Below, in pieces: positions 51,591-60,904 of a stretch of DNA of 64,000 bases. The stretch is taken from positions 62,001 to 126,000 of the forward strand of contig VXMF01000013.1 of assembly GCA_009841225.1 (NCBI GenBank). The letters are read 5' to 3'. The notes under the pieces are model-generated. The model saw nothing but the letters and a program-made list of their open reading frames with translations. It had not been told where the DNA came from and searched no databases. The position numbers and the translations under genes were made by a program. Position 1 is the stretch's first letter; every line of letters begins with the position of its first letter. Origin of the DNA: Terriglobia bacterium (GTDB taxonomy: Bacteria; Acidobacteriota; Terriglobia; Bryobacterales; UBA6623).

Positions 51591-52459
51591 TGGCGAAGCC
51601 CGCAACCTTGGACGGTTACACCGATCCGTACACGGTCGATTGCGAGCGCGTTCTCATAACGTTGCTGCGCGGACTTGGCCCTTGGAAGGAGTCAGTGTTC
51701 CTAGTTGGTGGATTGACGCCAAGGTACCTCGTGGCAGCTGGGCCACCGGCTGTTCCGCCGCACGCCGGGACGCTCGACGTGGATATCGTGATCGACTTGC
51801 AGATTCTGGCTGACACGGATGCCTATCGCACGCTTGAGGACAACCTACGAAGGATGAGGTTCGAGCCGTTCACGAACGATGAAGGAAAGAGGGTCTTGTG
51901 GCGGTGGAAGACCCGCACGGAACATGGCGCATTGATGGTGCTCGAACTACTCGCCGACGCGCCCGAGATCACCGGCGGTAGAGTTCAGCCGCTGCCCACG
52001 AAGGGGACCATCTCCGCCCTGAACATCCCGCACGCGTCCATGGTCTTCGAACTGCACCAGATCACTGAGATTCGGGCGGAGCTCCTTAACGACGCAGGGG
52101 TCGCCGTCGAACGAGTGAGACATGCCGATTTGGTGAGCTTTACTTGCTTGAAGGCGTTAGCCTTCGATCAGCGCTTCGAGCGCAAGGACGCGCATGACTT
52201 GGTCTATTGCATTGAGCACGCGCCGGGGGGCCTTGACGACGCTGCCAAGATGTTCCGCAACGCGTTGAAAGGCAGTCACCGAGCAGTGATTCGGGACTCG
52301 TTGACGATTCTTCGTAATCGCTTCCTGCGGGACGGAACGCTGTCCGGCCAGCCGCCGACGGCCTCTATGATCGGATCTATTCGGATGTGTCGTAGTCAAA
52401 TTCGTCGCCAAAGAAGGTCCACTCTTCGAGCCAGTTCTCGTCGCCGAAGGCACCGATGA
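51590..52459 (+). CDS. AbiEii-like nucleotidyltransferase, 3' end probably replaced
   Basis: A 289-residue protein. The nucleotidyltransferase core is VFLVGG...GTLDVDIVIDL, with G40-G41 and D63/D65. Another conserved region is LKALAFDQRFERKDAHDLVYCIEH, typical of AbiEii relatives. It begins on the last base of the antitoxin-like stop. The final 28 residues are Arg/Ser-rich and are coded opposite the conserved end of the convergent beta-helix gene (83-nt overlap), so the natural C terminus was probably lost at a junction near 52370. Whether the shortened toxin is active is unknown. Confidence 0.68.
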   Translation: MAKPATLDGYTDPYTVDCERVLITLLRGLGPWKESVFLVGGLTPRYLVAAGPPAVPPHAGTLDVDIVIDLQILADTDAYRTLEDNLRRMRFEPFTNDEGKRVLWRWKTRTEHGALMVLELLADAPEITGGRVQPLPTKGTISALNIPHASMVFELHQITEIRAELLNDAGVAVERVRHADLVSFTCLKALAFDQRFERKDAHDLVYCIEHAPGGLDDAAKMFRNALKGSHRAVIRDSLTILRNRFLRDGTLSGQPPTASMIGSIRMCRSQIRRQRRSTLRASSRRRRHR

Positions 52460-54098
52460 ACTGCGCGCTCGTGTCAAGCGAGCCTGTGCCGGGCGGCGTG
52501 GCAGCGTTGCCAATCAGGAGGGCCGGCGAGCCGAGCATCGGGCGCGGGTCGGGGTTTGCCTCGTAGCGCACGTTGACCAGCATCGGAGCGACGTCCATGT
52601 ACTCCACGGACGATGCGACACCACCCGCAATCTGGTCGTCGCCCGTTTCGCCGCCATTGGCGTAGATGATTGCGTTCTTGATGCTGCTCGTGCCGTCACT
52701 GAACAGTGATGGCGAGTTGTCGCGCACATCCAGTGCGTCACCGCCGAAGCCAGTCAGCAGGACGTTGCGGGCCGTGATCGCAGTGCCGACGCGAATCCGC
52801 ATGCCGTCGCCGGAACTCGAGTTCTCGTCTTGGGCCAAACCGCCCACGAGCGTGACGTTGTAGAGATGTGGATGGGAGCGCGGCGTGCGGTCGAAGCCTT
52901 GGCTGTCGTTGTCGGCCTCGATACCGTTGTCAGCCAGCGGATCCTGCTGGATGAACACATACTGTGCAGTGCCCTGCCAGCCGAACGCCCAGTCGAGCGA
53001 ATCGTCCTTCGAGCCGCTAGAGACGCAGTACATGCAAGCGGCAGTGCCGCCGAAGAACTCGATGCCGTCGTCCTCGGCCTCGTGCGCCTGGATGTGGTCG
53101 ATCACCGTGCCGGCACCTACGCCGTGGAAACCGAAGGCGTTGGGCTGGGTCTCGGGGTTGAAGTCAACGCCGGCGAACTCGACCCGCACGTACCGCAACA
53201 CGCCGCTGGAGTCCATCGGATCGTCACCGCCGTATGCCGGCCGTGTCTCGGGGATCACGCCCTCGGCGAGGCCCGTGCCGCGAGTCATCGGGGCATTGCC
53301 CAAGATGATCAGGCCCGCCCAACAGCCCGATTCGCGCTGGCCGACCGCTGCATCGCAGGTCATGACAATGGGCGCCTCGCGACGGCCCTCGGCCATGATC
53401 TTGCCGCCCTTTTCCACGACAATCACGGCATTCTGGCCGCTCGCCTGGATCAGCGTGCCAGCTTCGATGGTCAGCGTGGCGCCAGAGTTGACGAAGACCT
53501 GGTGGCGGACCCGGTAAATGGTGTCGTTGGTCCACGTGGTGTCGGTCGAAATCTCGGTGTTGGTGCCGTCAAAGCCGAGCTCTACGGGCGATTGCTGCGA
53601 GACTACGAACTTGCCGTAGACCTTCTTCACCACCTGAGTGCCGTCGGAACTGCGCAGCTCGCCAACCCACTGCCACAGGCCGGGCTCCGGCACCGCGCCC
53701 TGCCAGATGCGGCTCTGATCCCTGGCGGTCACCGCAACGGCCATGGCACTGTCGACAGTCTGTCCCGCCGAGTCCACCACGCTGTCGGTCAGCGCTGCAC
53801 CGGCCGTCAGCGGCAGGTACTGGCGCTCGCCGGTTTCGATATTCTCGCGGTAGACGAAGCACGTGTAGGCATTCGCGTCGCCCATCGGATCAAGGGTCAG
53901 GTACACGTTCATCTGCTCGGCCGTCGAATAGCCGAGCTTGTCAGTCCAGATCATCGCCTTCATCGCCGTCGGCGATAGCGGTCCGCTCGTCGCGGGATCG
54001 TCCATCGTCGCGGCATCGTCCGAGGTTTGGGCCGCCGCGACGAACGGCATGGCAAGGAGCGAGATCGCCAACAGGCGCCCAATCCAGTTGCGTGTCAT
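52377..54098 (-). CDS. Secreted parallel beta-helix-type protein
   Basis: A 573-residue exported protein with signal peptide MTRNWIGRLLAISLLAMPFVAAAQ and an AAGGAG ribosome site. Residues about 190-500 show right-handed beta-helix features: LTIEAGTLIQASGQNAVIVVEKGGKIMAEG, GCWAGLIILGNAPM, HIQAHEAEDDGIEFFGGTA and SKDDSLDWAFGWQG. Such proteins are widespread near TonB receptors in Bacteroidetes and Acidobacteria, often mislabelled as transporters. The C-terminal end is acidic. Function unknown; surface adhesion or polymer binding is plausible. Confidence 0.8.
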   Translation of the reverse strand: MTRNWIGRLLAISLLAMPFVAAAQTSDDAATMDDPATSGPLSPTAMKAMIWTDKLGYSTAEQMNVYLTLDPMGDANAYTCFVYRENIETGERQYLPLTAGAALTDSVVDSAGQTVDSAMAVAVTARDQSRIWQGAVPEPGLWQWVGELRSSDGTQVVKKVYGKFVVSQQSPVELGFDGTNTEISTDTTWTNDTIYRVRHQVFVNSGATLTIEAGTLIQASGQNAVIVVEKGGKIMAEGRREAPIVMTCDAAVGQRESGCWAGLIILGNAPMTRGTGLAEGVIPETRPAYGGDDPMDSSGVLRYVRVEFAGVDFNPETQPNAFGFHGVGAGTVIDHIQAHEAEDDGIEFFGGTAACMYCVSSGSKDDSLDWAFGWQGTAQYVFIQQDPLADNGIEADNDSQGFDRTPRSHPHLYNVTLVGGLAQDENSSSGDGMRIRVGTAITARNVLLTGFGGDALDVRDNSPSLFSDGTSSIKNAIIYANGGETGDDQIAGGVASSVEYMDVAPMLVNVRYEANPDPRPMLGSPALLIGNAATPPGTGSLDTSAQFIGAFGDENWLEEWTFFGDEFDYDTSE

Positions 54099-54404
54099 TC
54101 CGTGTTCTCCTTAAGGTGTATTTGGTTCAGCTCGCCGACCCCAGCCGCGCTCGCAGCGGTGCCGCCAAGCCGTCGAACGACTGCGGCGCACGCTTCTGCC
54201 GATATCCAAGAAATCGCGCGAAATCACGAGCCGCAACGCAAGGCCTTGCGCCGGTGCCCCAGCCGCTCAACCTAGAATCCAAGGCTAGCCACGCCGTGTT
54301 ACCCGCATGCAACAAGTCCGTTAAAAGTTCGTGAAGGCAGACGGCCGCGCCTCCAGCCGGCCGGTCGACCGGATTGCGTGACAATAGGGGGTTCGGACAC
54401 TTGC
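54099..54404. other. Divergent intergenic region before glyA
   Basis: The region separates the beta-helix gene (minus) from glyA (plus). I see the perfect 12-bp palindrome CCGGTCGACCGG at 54361-54372 and GACAAT about 25 nt before the glyA start, possibly its -10 box. No gene, tRNA or glycine-riboswitch-like motif was recognised. Confidence 0.45.
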
Positions 54405-55670
54405 ATGCTCTCATCCCGCGACCTACTAGAACGCAACGACCCTGACATTTTTTCGGCGCTGACCGGCGAGGAGACGCGCCAGGCCTCCGGCGTCGAGATG
54501 ATCCCGTCCGAGAACTACACCTACCCGGAAGTGCTGACCACGCTCGGCTCCGTGTTCACCAACAAGTACTCCGAGGGCTACCCCGGCCGTCGCTACTACG
54601 GAGGGCAGGAGTTTACCGATTCCATCGAGCGCCTGGCGCGCGAGCGCGCCAAGCAACTGTTCCGCTGCGACCATGCCAACGTCCAGCCGCTCTCCGGCGC
54701 CCCGATGAACGCCGCCGCGTATCTCGCGCTGCTGCAGCCGGGCGACACCGTGATGGGCATGGACCTGTCCCACGGCGGCCACCTCACCCACGGCGCGCCG
54801 GTGTCTCACATGGGGCGCCTGTTCGACTGGATCCGCTACAAGACCGATCCTGATTCCGAGGGCCGCATCGATTTCGACGAGCTGCGCCAGGCCGCGCTGG
54901 AACGCCGGCCCAAGATGATTGTCTGCGGCTACTCCTCGTACCCGAGGGACTACGACTACAGGCCGTTCAAGGACATCGCCGACGAGGTCGGCGCACTGAC
55001 CCTTGCCGACGTGTCCCACATCGGCGGTCTGATCGCAGGAGAGGCGCTGGCCAACCCGTTCGATGCCGGATTCGACCTCGTCACCACCACCACCCACAAG
55101 TCGATGCGCGGCCCGCGCGGGGGCATGATCCTGTGCCGCGAAGAGTTCCGCAAGGCCATCGACCAGTCCGTCTTTCCCGGGCTGCAGGGGGGGCCGCACA
55201 TGAATCAGGTGGCCGCCACCGCGGTCGCGCTCGGCAAGGCCCAGCAACCCGAGTTCAAGCGATATTGCCAGCATGTGCTCGCGAACGCCCGAGCGCTGGC
55301 CCGGGCCCTGCTTGACGGGGGAGCGGAACTAGTCACCGGCGGCACGGCCAACCACATGATGGTCGTGGACTGCGTGCGCAGCTTCGGCATCGACGGCCGA
55401 GTGGCCGAGAACGCCCTGGACGAGATCGCGGTCACCTGCAACAAGCAGGTCGTTCCCGACGACCCGAACCCGCCGCTGCGCCCCAGCGGAATCCGCCTCG
55501 GCACGCCGGCGGCGACGACCCGGGGAATGGGCGAATCCGAGATGGAGGCATTGGGCGGCTTCATGCTCGAGGCCTTGCGGAAGCCCGACGACGAGGCCGG
55601 CCTTCGGAAGCTCAAGGACGAGGTGCAGGCGCTGTGCGCGGCCTTTCCCGTTCCCGGCATCCCAAGCTAG
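54405..55670 (+). CDS. glyA: Serine hydroxymethyltransferase
   Basis: A 421-residue PLP enzyme interconverting serine and glycine with tetrahydrofolate. The PLP lysine K232 is in TTTTHKSMRGPRGGMI. SENYTYPEVL, YPGRRYYGG and LTLADVSHIGGLIAGE are conserved blocks. THK-S-M replaces the usual THK-T-L, a mild variation. ATG 54405 is chosen; the frame is open to GTG 54378. Convergent neighbours are absent and it stands alone. Confidence 0.95.
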   Translation: MLSSRDLLERNDPDIFSALTGEETRQASGVEMIPSENYTYPEVLTTLGSVFTNKYSEGYPGRRYYGGQEFTDSIERLARERAKQLFRCDHANVQPLSGAPMNAAAYLALLQPGDTVMGMDLSHGGHLTHGAPVSHMGRLFDWIRYKTDPDSEGRIDFDELRQAALERRPKMIVCGYSSYPRDYDYRPFKDIADEVGALTLADVSHIGGLIAGEALANPFDAGFDLVTTTTHKSMRGPRGGMILCREEFRKAIDQSVFPGLQGGPHMNQVAATAVALGKAQQPEFKRYCQHVLANARALARALLDGGAELVTGGTANHMMVVDCVRSFGIDGRVAENALDEIAVTCNKQVVPDDPNPPLRPSGIRLGTPAATTRGMGESEMEALGGFMLEALRKPDDEAGLRKLKDEVQALCAAFPVPGIPS

Positions 55671-55751
55671 AGCGAACTTGATCCGCTACGCTTGAAACGC
55701 GGCCCGCCACGATCTGGCGGACGGGCAACGGCCACTCCCGGCAGAGGTGCG

Positions 55752-57365
55752 ATGGATTCCGAGCAAGCACGCACGCCAAGCGCTTCGCGCTGGGCCTGGG
55801 TCGCGCCGATCGCCACGGTGTTCGTGTCGAGCCTGTGCATCATGGTGCTCGAACTCGTGGCGGGCCGGCTCATCGCCCGCCACGTCGGAAGCTCGCTTTA
55901 CACCTGGACCTCAGTCATAGGCATCGTCCTGTCCGGAATCGCTGCCGGCAACTACATCGGCGGACGGCTGGCGGACCGGTTCCCTCCCAAGGAGACGCTC
56001 AGCCTGATCTTCTTGGTCGCCTCGGCCAACTGCCTGCTGATCCCGGTCCTCAACAACCGCATTGGCGGCATGGAGTTCCTGCGCGAGCTCGAATGGCCGG
56101 TCCGGATCGCGCTGCACGTCTTCCTGGTGTTCTTCGCCCCGTCGTGCCTGCTGGGCATGATCAGCCCATCGGCCGCCAAGATGGCCATCGTGCTGGGGCA
56201 GCAGCTGGGCCGCACGATCGGCAACGTCTACTCGTGGGGCGCCATCGGCAGCATTCTCGGCACGTTCCTGACCGGCTACGTGCTCATCGCCGAGATGGGC
56301 ACGACGGCGGTGCTGCTGTCCGTCGCCGGCGTGCTGCTGCTGCTCGCGCTCTTGTACGGCGGCGCCAGCCTCCTGCCCTACCTGTGGACGGGCGTTCTGA
56401 TCGCGGTCATGTTCGCCGCCTGGGCGCCGTTCCCGTGGGCGCGGGTGGTTGGCGAAAGGCTCGGCTACCGGGAGCCACGCATGGAGGCGGTGCTATTCCA
56501 CGACGAGTCCCAGTATTCGGTGATCCGAGTGGAAGAGGTCATCGAAACCGCGGGCCTGCGCTCGATGACGCTGGATCACCTAGTCCATGCCTACGTAGAT
56601 CTGAACGATCCCGACAACCTGCACTACGACTACGAGCGCGTCTATGCGGGGGTCACCAACGAGGCGGTGCAAGCCTATCACTCCGGCCAAGAGGTGCGCG
56701 CGCTATTCCTCGGAGGCGGGGGCTATGTCTTTCCTCGCTGGTTTCTGCGGCACTACCCGCGCGGCATCGGGGAGGTCGTCGAAATCGACCCCCAGGTGAC
56801 GCGAGCCGCCTTCGAGTCGTTCGACCTCGAACCTGACACGCCTCTCCGGATCGTGCACCTAGACGCTCGCAACCGGGTCGACGAGCTCTTCTCCCAAGCG
56901 CTGCGCGGCGAACTCGAACACAAGTTCGACCTTGTCTACAACGACGCGTTCAACCACTATTCGCCGCCATTCCACCTGACAACGCTGGAATACGTGCGCA
57001 AGCTCCGCGCCGTGATGAGCGACGACTCCGTGTTCCTGGCCAACACGATCGATATTTTCCGCTCCGGCCGCTTCCTGGGAGCCATGATCAACACCGTAGA
57101 GCAGGTGTTCCCCTACGTGTATACCTTCGGCACCTCGCCGGGGGGGCCTACCGACGAAGACGAGCGAGACACTTTCGTGGTGGTGGGATCGACGCGCCTG
57201 CTGCCCGTCCAAGACCTCGACTATGTGAAGTACGCGGCGGACCTGCTCTCGCCGCAACACACGGCCCTATTGCGCGAACGCTCGCACGGACTAGTGCTGA
57301 CCGACGACTACGCGCCGGTCGACAACATGCTCGCCCCCGTGATCCGCTTGGTCGAGCGCCAATGA
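55752..57365 (+). CDS. Membrane-fused spermidine-synthase-like protein
   Basis: A 537-residue protein. Residues 15-245 form six or seven membrane helices (VFVSSLCIMVLELVAGRLIARHVGSSLYTWTSVIGIVLSG is the typical start of the fused type). Residues about 250-535 resemble spermidine synthase/SAM-methyltransferase: FLGGGGYVFPRWFLRHYP, VVEIDPQVTRAAFE, DLVYNDAFNHYSPP and TDDYAPVDNM. AGAGGTG precedes ATG 55752. Polyamine-synthase activity is not assured, because the family includes proteins of other roles. It converges on the glycosyltransferase with a 20-nt gap. Confidence 0.85.
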   Translation: MDSEQARTPSASRWAWVAPIATVFVSSLCIMVLELVAGRLIARHVGSSLYTWTSVIGIVLSGIAAGNYIGGRLADRFPPKETLSLIFLVASANCLLIPVLNNRIGGMEFLRELEWPVRIALHVFLVFFAPSCLLGMISPSAAKMAIVLGQQLGRTIGNVYSWGAIGSILGTFLTGYVLIAEMGTTAVLLSVAGVLLLLALLYGGASLLPYLWTGVLIAVMFAAWAPFPWARVVGERLGYREPRMEAVLFHDESQYSVIRVEEVIETAGLRSMTLDHLVHAYVDLNDPDNLHYDYERVYAGVTNEAVQAYHSGQEVRALFLGGGGYVFPRWFLRHYPRGIGEVVEIDPQVTRAAFESFDLEPDTPLRIVHLDARNRVDELFSQALRGELEHKFDLVYNDAFNHYSPPFHLTTLEYVRKLRAVMSDDSVFLANTIDIFRSGRFLGAMINTVEQVFPYVYTFGTSPGGPTDEDERDTFVVVGSTRLLPVQDLDYVKYAADLLSPQHTALLRERSHGLVLTDDYAPVDNMLAPVIRLVERQ

Positions 57366-57385
57366 CGGCGCAGGGGCGCACGTCA

Positions 57386-58585
57386 CTAGCTCCGGCCGAC
57401 CTCGCGAACCCGCGTTTCGCTGATCAAGTCATAGCTGCGGCCCCGCCAGCGGATGCGCCGCGTCAGCCCGGAGCGCAGGAAAGCATACAGCCATACCCAA
57501 GTCGCCAGCGGAGTGAGCCAAAAATAGGCCCAGCCATAGCGCTCGAGCCAGGCCTCGCGATCGGGAAACACCAGCGAGCACACGTAGGCCCTGGTCCCGC
57601 CCTTGGCCATGCCCGGCAACAGGATCAGCACCAGCGGAAACAATGCGATCAGGTCGCCTTGGAATAGCTTGAGCACGCAGAGCAATTGCGCCGCGCAGTA
57701 CGCGATGTGGCTCAAGCAACCGCCCAGCCATGTCTTGAACCGATAGACCCGCGTGATGGTGGCCTGCCGCACGGCCCATGCTAGGAAGTCCGAGCCCCCG
57801 CACTGGCCGGTTGTCGCCACCATTGCTTCCGGCAGGAAGCGGACTCCCAGGCCGGCATCGCGCAATGCCTGCGTGAGCCGCAGGTCGTCACTGACAGCGC
57901 CCTGCCAGTACTCGAGCACGCGCGCTGCGCGAAACGCCTCGCGCGACACCGCGGTGCCCCCGCCCCAAGCGAAACTGCGGTCCTGACTGTCCATGATGGT
58001 CGGGATGACCGAATCCCACACGCTGCGCAGCAGCGGCCAGAAGCCGCCGTCTTCCGGGAAGTGCCAGCGGAAGGCCGTCGTGGCCCCGATGCCCTCGTCG
58101 GCCAGCGGTGCCACAAGCCTGCGGATCCAATCGGCTCGAACATGGCCGTCCGAATCGGCGAAGACCAGCACCTCTCGATCCGTGGCAGCGGCCTCGACTG
58201 CGGCCCGCAAGTTGTGGATCTTCTCGCCGATGTCCGGCGGAGGCTCGCCAGCGGCCACGAAGCGACACTCTGGCCCCAAGGTAGCCCTGGCTATGGTGAC
58301 GGCGGCATCGCCTTCATCGGCGTAGCACACCATCAGTTCGATGTCGGGATAGTCCTGCCGCCCCAGCGAACGCAGGTTTTCGGCCAGGCCGGGCTCGGCC
58401 CCTTTGACAGGCACGATCAGGGCGACGGCCGGCCAGCCTCCGGCAGGCTCGGATACGGGCTCCGTGGAACGCGATTCGGCATACTCCACGAAGCGCCGAC
58501 CGCGCTTGACAGACGCAAGCGTCGCCAGCACTGCGGCGACGGCGAAGAGCCAAAAAAGGATATCAACCAAGTGGGAGCATATCAC
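57386..58585 (-). CDS. GT2/GT21-like glycosyltransferase (HpnI/ceramide glucosyltransferase type)
   Basis: About 399 residues if started at GTG 58585; the frame is open to 58747 but that part reads antisense-free through the RelE remnant in another frame. An N-terminal helix (ILFWLFAVAAVLATLAS) is followed by the catalytic domain: ALIVPVKGAEPGL, VFADSDGHVRADWI (D2), AWGGGTAVSREAF, GAVSDDLRLTQAL (D3) and an R/Q-x-x-R helix, then several C-terminal membrane helices. Members glycosylate lipids such as ceramide, or hopanoids in HpnI. The acceptor here is unknown. Start uncertain. Confidence 0.8.
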   Translation of the reverse strand: MICSHLVDILFWLFAVAAVLATLASVKRGRRFVEYAESRSTEPVSEPAGGWPAVALIVPVKGAEPGLAENLRSLGRQDYPDIELMVCYADEGDAAVTIARATLGPECRFVAAGEPPPDIGEKIHNLRAAVEAAATDREVLVFADSDGHVRADWIRRLVAPLADEGIGATTAFRWHFPEDGGFWPLLRSVWDSVIPTIMDSQDRSFAWGGGTAVSREAFRAARVLEYWQGAVSDDLRLTQALRDAGLGVRFLPEAMVATTGQCGGSDFLAWAVRQATITRVYRFKTWLGGCLSHIAYCAAQLLCVLKLFQGDLIALFPLVLILLPGMAKGGTRAYVCSLVFPDREAWLERYGWAYFWLTPLATWVWLYAFLRSGLTRRIRWRGRSYDLISETRVREVGRS

Positions 58586-58692
58586 GGGCTCGCGCAGGCG
58601 CCAATCCCGACGGTGTGCGAGCCCGAATGAGTCGTGGACGGCCGCGTGGCTCGCGACCAATTGCCGACCCGCCTGGCCGCCTTGGAGCTTCG

Positions 58693-58957
58693 TCAGAGTC
58701 TTGCGAGGAGTCGTTCGTAGTCGGCGTGCGCTCCGATCCAAAACCATGTAATGTCATCACCCTCAAGGAGACCAAGCGCACGGTAGCCGAGGGCCACGCT
58801 GGCTGAGTGGGTCGTGGCCATGGACCTTCTTGAATCGGAGGCTTTGGTGCTGGGGGTTGCTCGCGAAGAGACGATACGCCTTTCCTGCGAGCCCCTGAAT
58901 ATCCGTCGGTAATTCGCGGTAGGCAGCCCAGAAACGGGGTGTTGCCCTAGATTTCAC
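58693..58957 (-). pseudogene. RelE/ParE-type toxin gene with frameshift
   Basis: From GTG 58957 the frame reads SRATPRFWAAYRELPTDIQGLAGKAYRLF and FKKVHGHDPLS, then leaves frame near 58801. One base shifted, it continues VALGYRALGLLEGDDITWFWIGAHADYERLL and ends at TGA 58693-58695, the normal end of a RelE-like toxin of about 87 residues. Removing a single C near 58801 restores the full protein. It overlaps the antitoxin stop by 4 nt, the usual layout. It may be an inactivated toxin or a sequencing error. Confidence 0.75.
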
Positions 58958-59172
58958 AGCTTGTCGGGATCGAGCTGCGTCGCTCTGCCAGCTCCAATAT
59001 CAGTGCGGACCTCATCGGCGAGACTGCTAAGGGCATCTTGGGAATTCAGATACGCTTGATCCCAGCGTTCCTCATCTTGCAGCTCGCCGAGAATCCACCG
59101 CGAAATTCGGTCCTGTTCCTCGGGTGGGAGCGCCGATATCTTCTCTATCGCTGTGTGAAAGGCTCGGCTCAC
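58954..59172 (-). CDS. Antitoxin of RelE-type pair
   Basis: A 72-residue protein from GTG 59172: SRAFHTAIEKISALPPEEQDRISRWILGELQDEERWDQ followed by SQDALSSLADEVRTDIGAGRATQLDPDKL. This is the common small helical antitoxin preceding RelE/ParE-type toxins. The frame stays open upstream to 59421, but the upstream part shows no family features. The perfect palindrome AATTCGAATT (59173-59182) lies directly before the start codon and is a candidate operator. Its toxin partner is frameshifted. Confidence 0.7.
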   Translation of the reverse strand: MSRAFHTAIEKISALPPEEQDRISRWILGELQDEERWDQAYLNSQDALSSLADEVRTDIGAGRATQLDPDKL

Positions 59173-59182
59173 AATTCGAATT
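59173..59182. promoter_or_regulatory. Palindrome before antitoxin start
   Basis: AATTCGAATT is a perfect 10-bp palindrome adjoining the GTG start of the antitoxin gene, suitable as a small autoregulatory site, though also short enough to be chance. Confidence 0.3.
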
Positions 59183-59334
59183 ATATTCGCGGCTCTTGCA
59201 AGACTACAGCCGGTGTCTCGATGAATGGGCGGAAGCTGTGGGCGATTGGGCGTCGGAAGTCTTGATCCCGTGGTGGGTGCTTGTACCAAGCGTTGGACGG
59301 TCCCGACAGCCGCCGTGATAACTTGTTGAAACTC

Positions 59335-60885
59335 ATGGATCTCGCCAAAAGACGCGCGGAACTCGAGCGGCGCAACGCGGAGGCGCTCGCGGGCGGCGGC
59401 CCGGAACGGGCCAAGAAGCACAAGGAGGCCGGCAAGCTGGCAGCTCGCGAAAGGCTCGAGCTGTTGCTAGACGAGGGCACGTTCCAAGAACTGGACCGCT
59501 TGGTGACGCACGACTGCACCGACTTCGGAATGGCGGAGCAAAAGGTACCGGGCGATGGCTTCGTTACCGGCTATGGCAAGATCGATGGCCGGCCGGCCTA
59601 TGCGTTCGCGCACGACTTCACGGTTTTCGGCGGGTCCCTGTCGCTCCAGAACGCCAAGAAAGTCTGCAAGATCATGGACTTGGCCATGAAGACCGGCGCA
59701 CCTGTGATCGGGCTCAACGACTCCGGCGGGGCGCGCATTCACGAGGGCGTCGCCTCGCTAGCCGGCTATGCCGACATCTTCCTGCGCAACACCTTGGCCA
59801 GCGGCGTGGTGCCGCAAATCTCGGCAGTGATGGGACCTTGCGCCGGCGGCGCTGTGTACTCTCCCGCCATCACCGATTTCGTGCTCATGGTGGACCGAAC
59901 CAGCCACATGTTCGTCACCGGGCCGGACGTTATCCGTGCCGTGACCCACGAGCAAGTGGGCAAGGAAGCGCTAGGCGGCGCGCGCACCCACAACGAGACC
60001 AGCGGCGTGGCGCACTTCTTGGCCGCCGACGACACGCACTGCCTGCAGCTGATCCGAGAGCTGCTGTCGTTCCTGCCGTCGAACAACCTGGACGACCCTC
60101 CGTGGCGCGCCACTGAGGACAAGGCCGACCGGGCGGACGCCGACCTTGACGGGGTCGTGCCGGCAGAACCGGACATTCCCTACGACATCCGCGAGATCAT
60201 CCATCGAGTTGTCGATGACGGCTATTTCTTCGAGGTGCAGGCACACTTCGCCCAGAACATTGTGGTCGGCTTCGCCCGCCTCGCCGGACGGCCCGTGGGC
60301 ATTGTCGCCAACCAGCCTGCCGTGCTGGCTGGCTGTCTCGACATCAACGCATCCCTGAAGGGCGCCCGCTTCGTTCGCTTCTGCGACGCGTTCAACATTC
60401 CCATCGTCACGTTCGAGGACGTGCCGGGATTCCTGCCCGGCACCGACCAGGAATACGGCGGCATCATCAAGCACGGGGCGAAGCTGCTGTACGCCTACTG
60501 CGAGGCGACCGTGCCCAAGATCACGGTCATCACCCGCAAGGCGTACGGAGGCGCATATTGCGTGATGGGCTCGAAGCACATTCGCACGGACATGAACTTC
60601 GCCTACCCGACCGCCGAGATCGCGGTGATGGGCCCGGAGGGCGCCGTGAATATCCTCTACCGGCGCGAGCTCGCCGAGGCGGACGACCCGGAGCGCTTCC
60701 GCAGCGATCGGATCGAGGAGTTCACGGCCAGCTTCGCCAATCCCTACCGCGCCGCGGAGAAGGGCTGGATCGATGAGGTGATAGCGCCCAGCCAGACGCG
60801 TGCCAAGCTCTGCCGCGCGTTGGAGATGCTCGACAACAAGACCGAGCGCTCGCCGCGCAAGAAGCACGGCAACATACCGCTCTGA
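59335..60885 (+). CDS. Acyl-CoA carboxylase carboxyltransferase (beta) subunit
   Basis: A 516-residue carboxyltransferase of the propionyl/acetyl-CoA carboxylase type. [21 protein letters not shown] is the typical N terminus. The first CoA site shows [13 protein letters not shown] [13 protein letters not shown] and [16 protein letters not shown], and the second [26 protein letters not shown] and [15 protein letters not shown]. It needs a biotin-carrying alpha subunit, which is not in this window. The frame is open upstream to TTG 59281; ATG 59335 fits the family start. Propionyl-CoA carboxylase is the likelier role, feeding succinyl-CoA. Confidence 0.92.
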   Translation: MDLAKRRAELERRNAEALAGGGPERAKKHKEAGKLAARERLELLLDEGTFQELDRLVTHDCTDFGMAEQKVPGDGFVTGYGKIDGRPAYAFAHDFTVFGGSLSLQNAKKVCKIMDLAMKTGAPVIGLNDSGGARIHEGVASLAGYADIFLRNTLASGVVPQISAVMGPCAGGAVYSPAITDFVLMVDRTSHMFVTGPDVIRAVTHEQVGKEALGGARTHNETSGVAHFLAADDTHCLQLIRELLSFLPSNNLDDPPWRATEDKADRADADLDGVVPAEPDIPYDIREIIHRVVDDGYFFEVQAHFAQNIVVGFARLAGRPVGIVANQPAVLAGCLDINASLKGARFVRFCDAFNIPIVTFEDVPGFLPGTDQEYGGIIKHGAKLLYAYCEATVPKITVITRKAYGGAYCVMGSKHIRTDMNFAYPTAEIAVMGPEGAVNILYRRELAEADDPERFRSDRIEEFTASFANPYRAAEKGWIDEVIAPSQTRAKLCRALEMLDNKTERSPRKKHGNIPL

Positions 60886-60904
60886 GGGAACGGACGAGGA
60901 CAGG

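Noticed and set aside
58586..58747. Upstream extension of the glycosyltransferase
   Set aside because: This stretch overlaps the RelE toxin remnant in another frame and shows no glycosyltransferase similarity.
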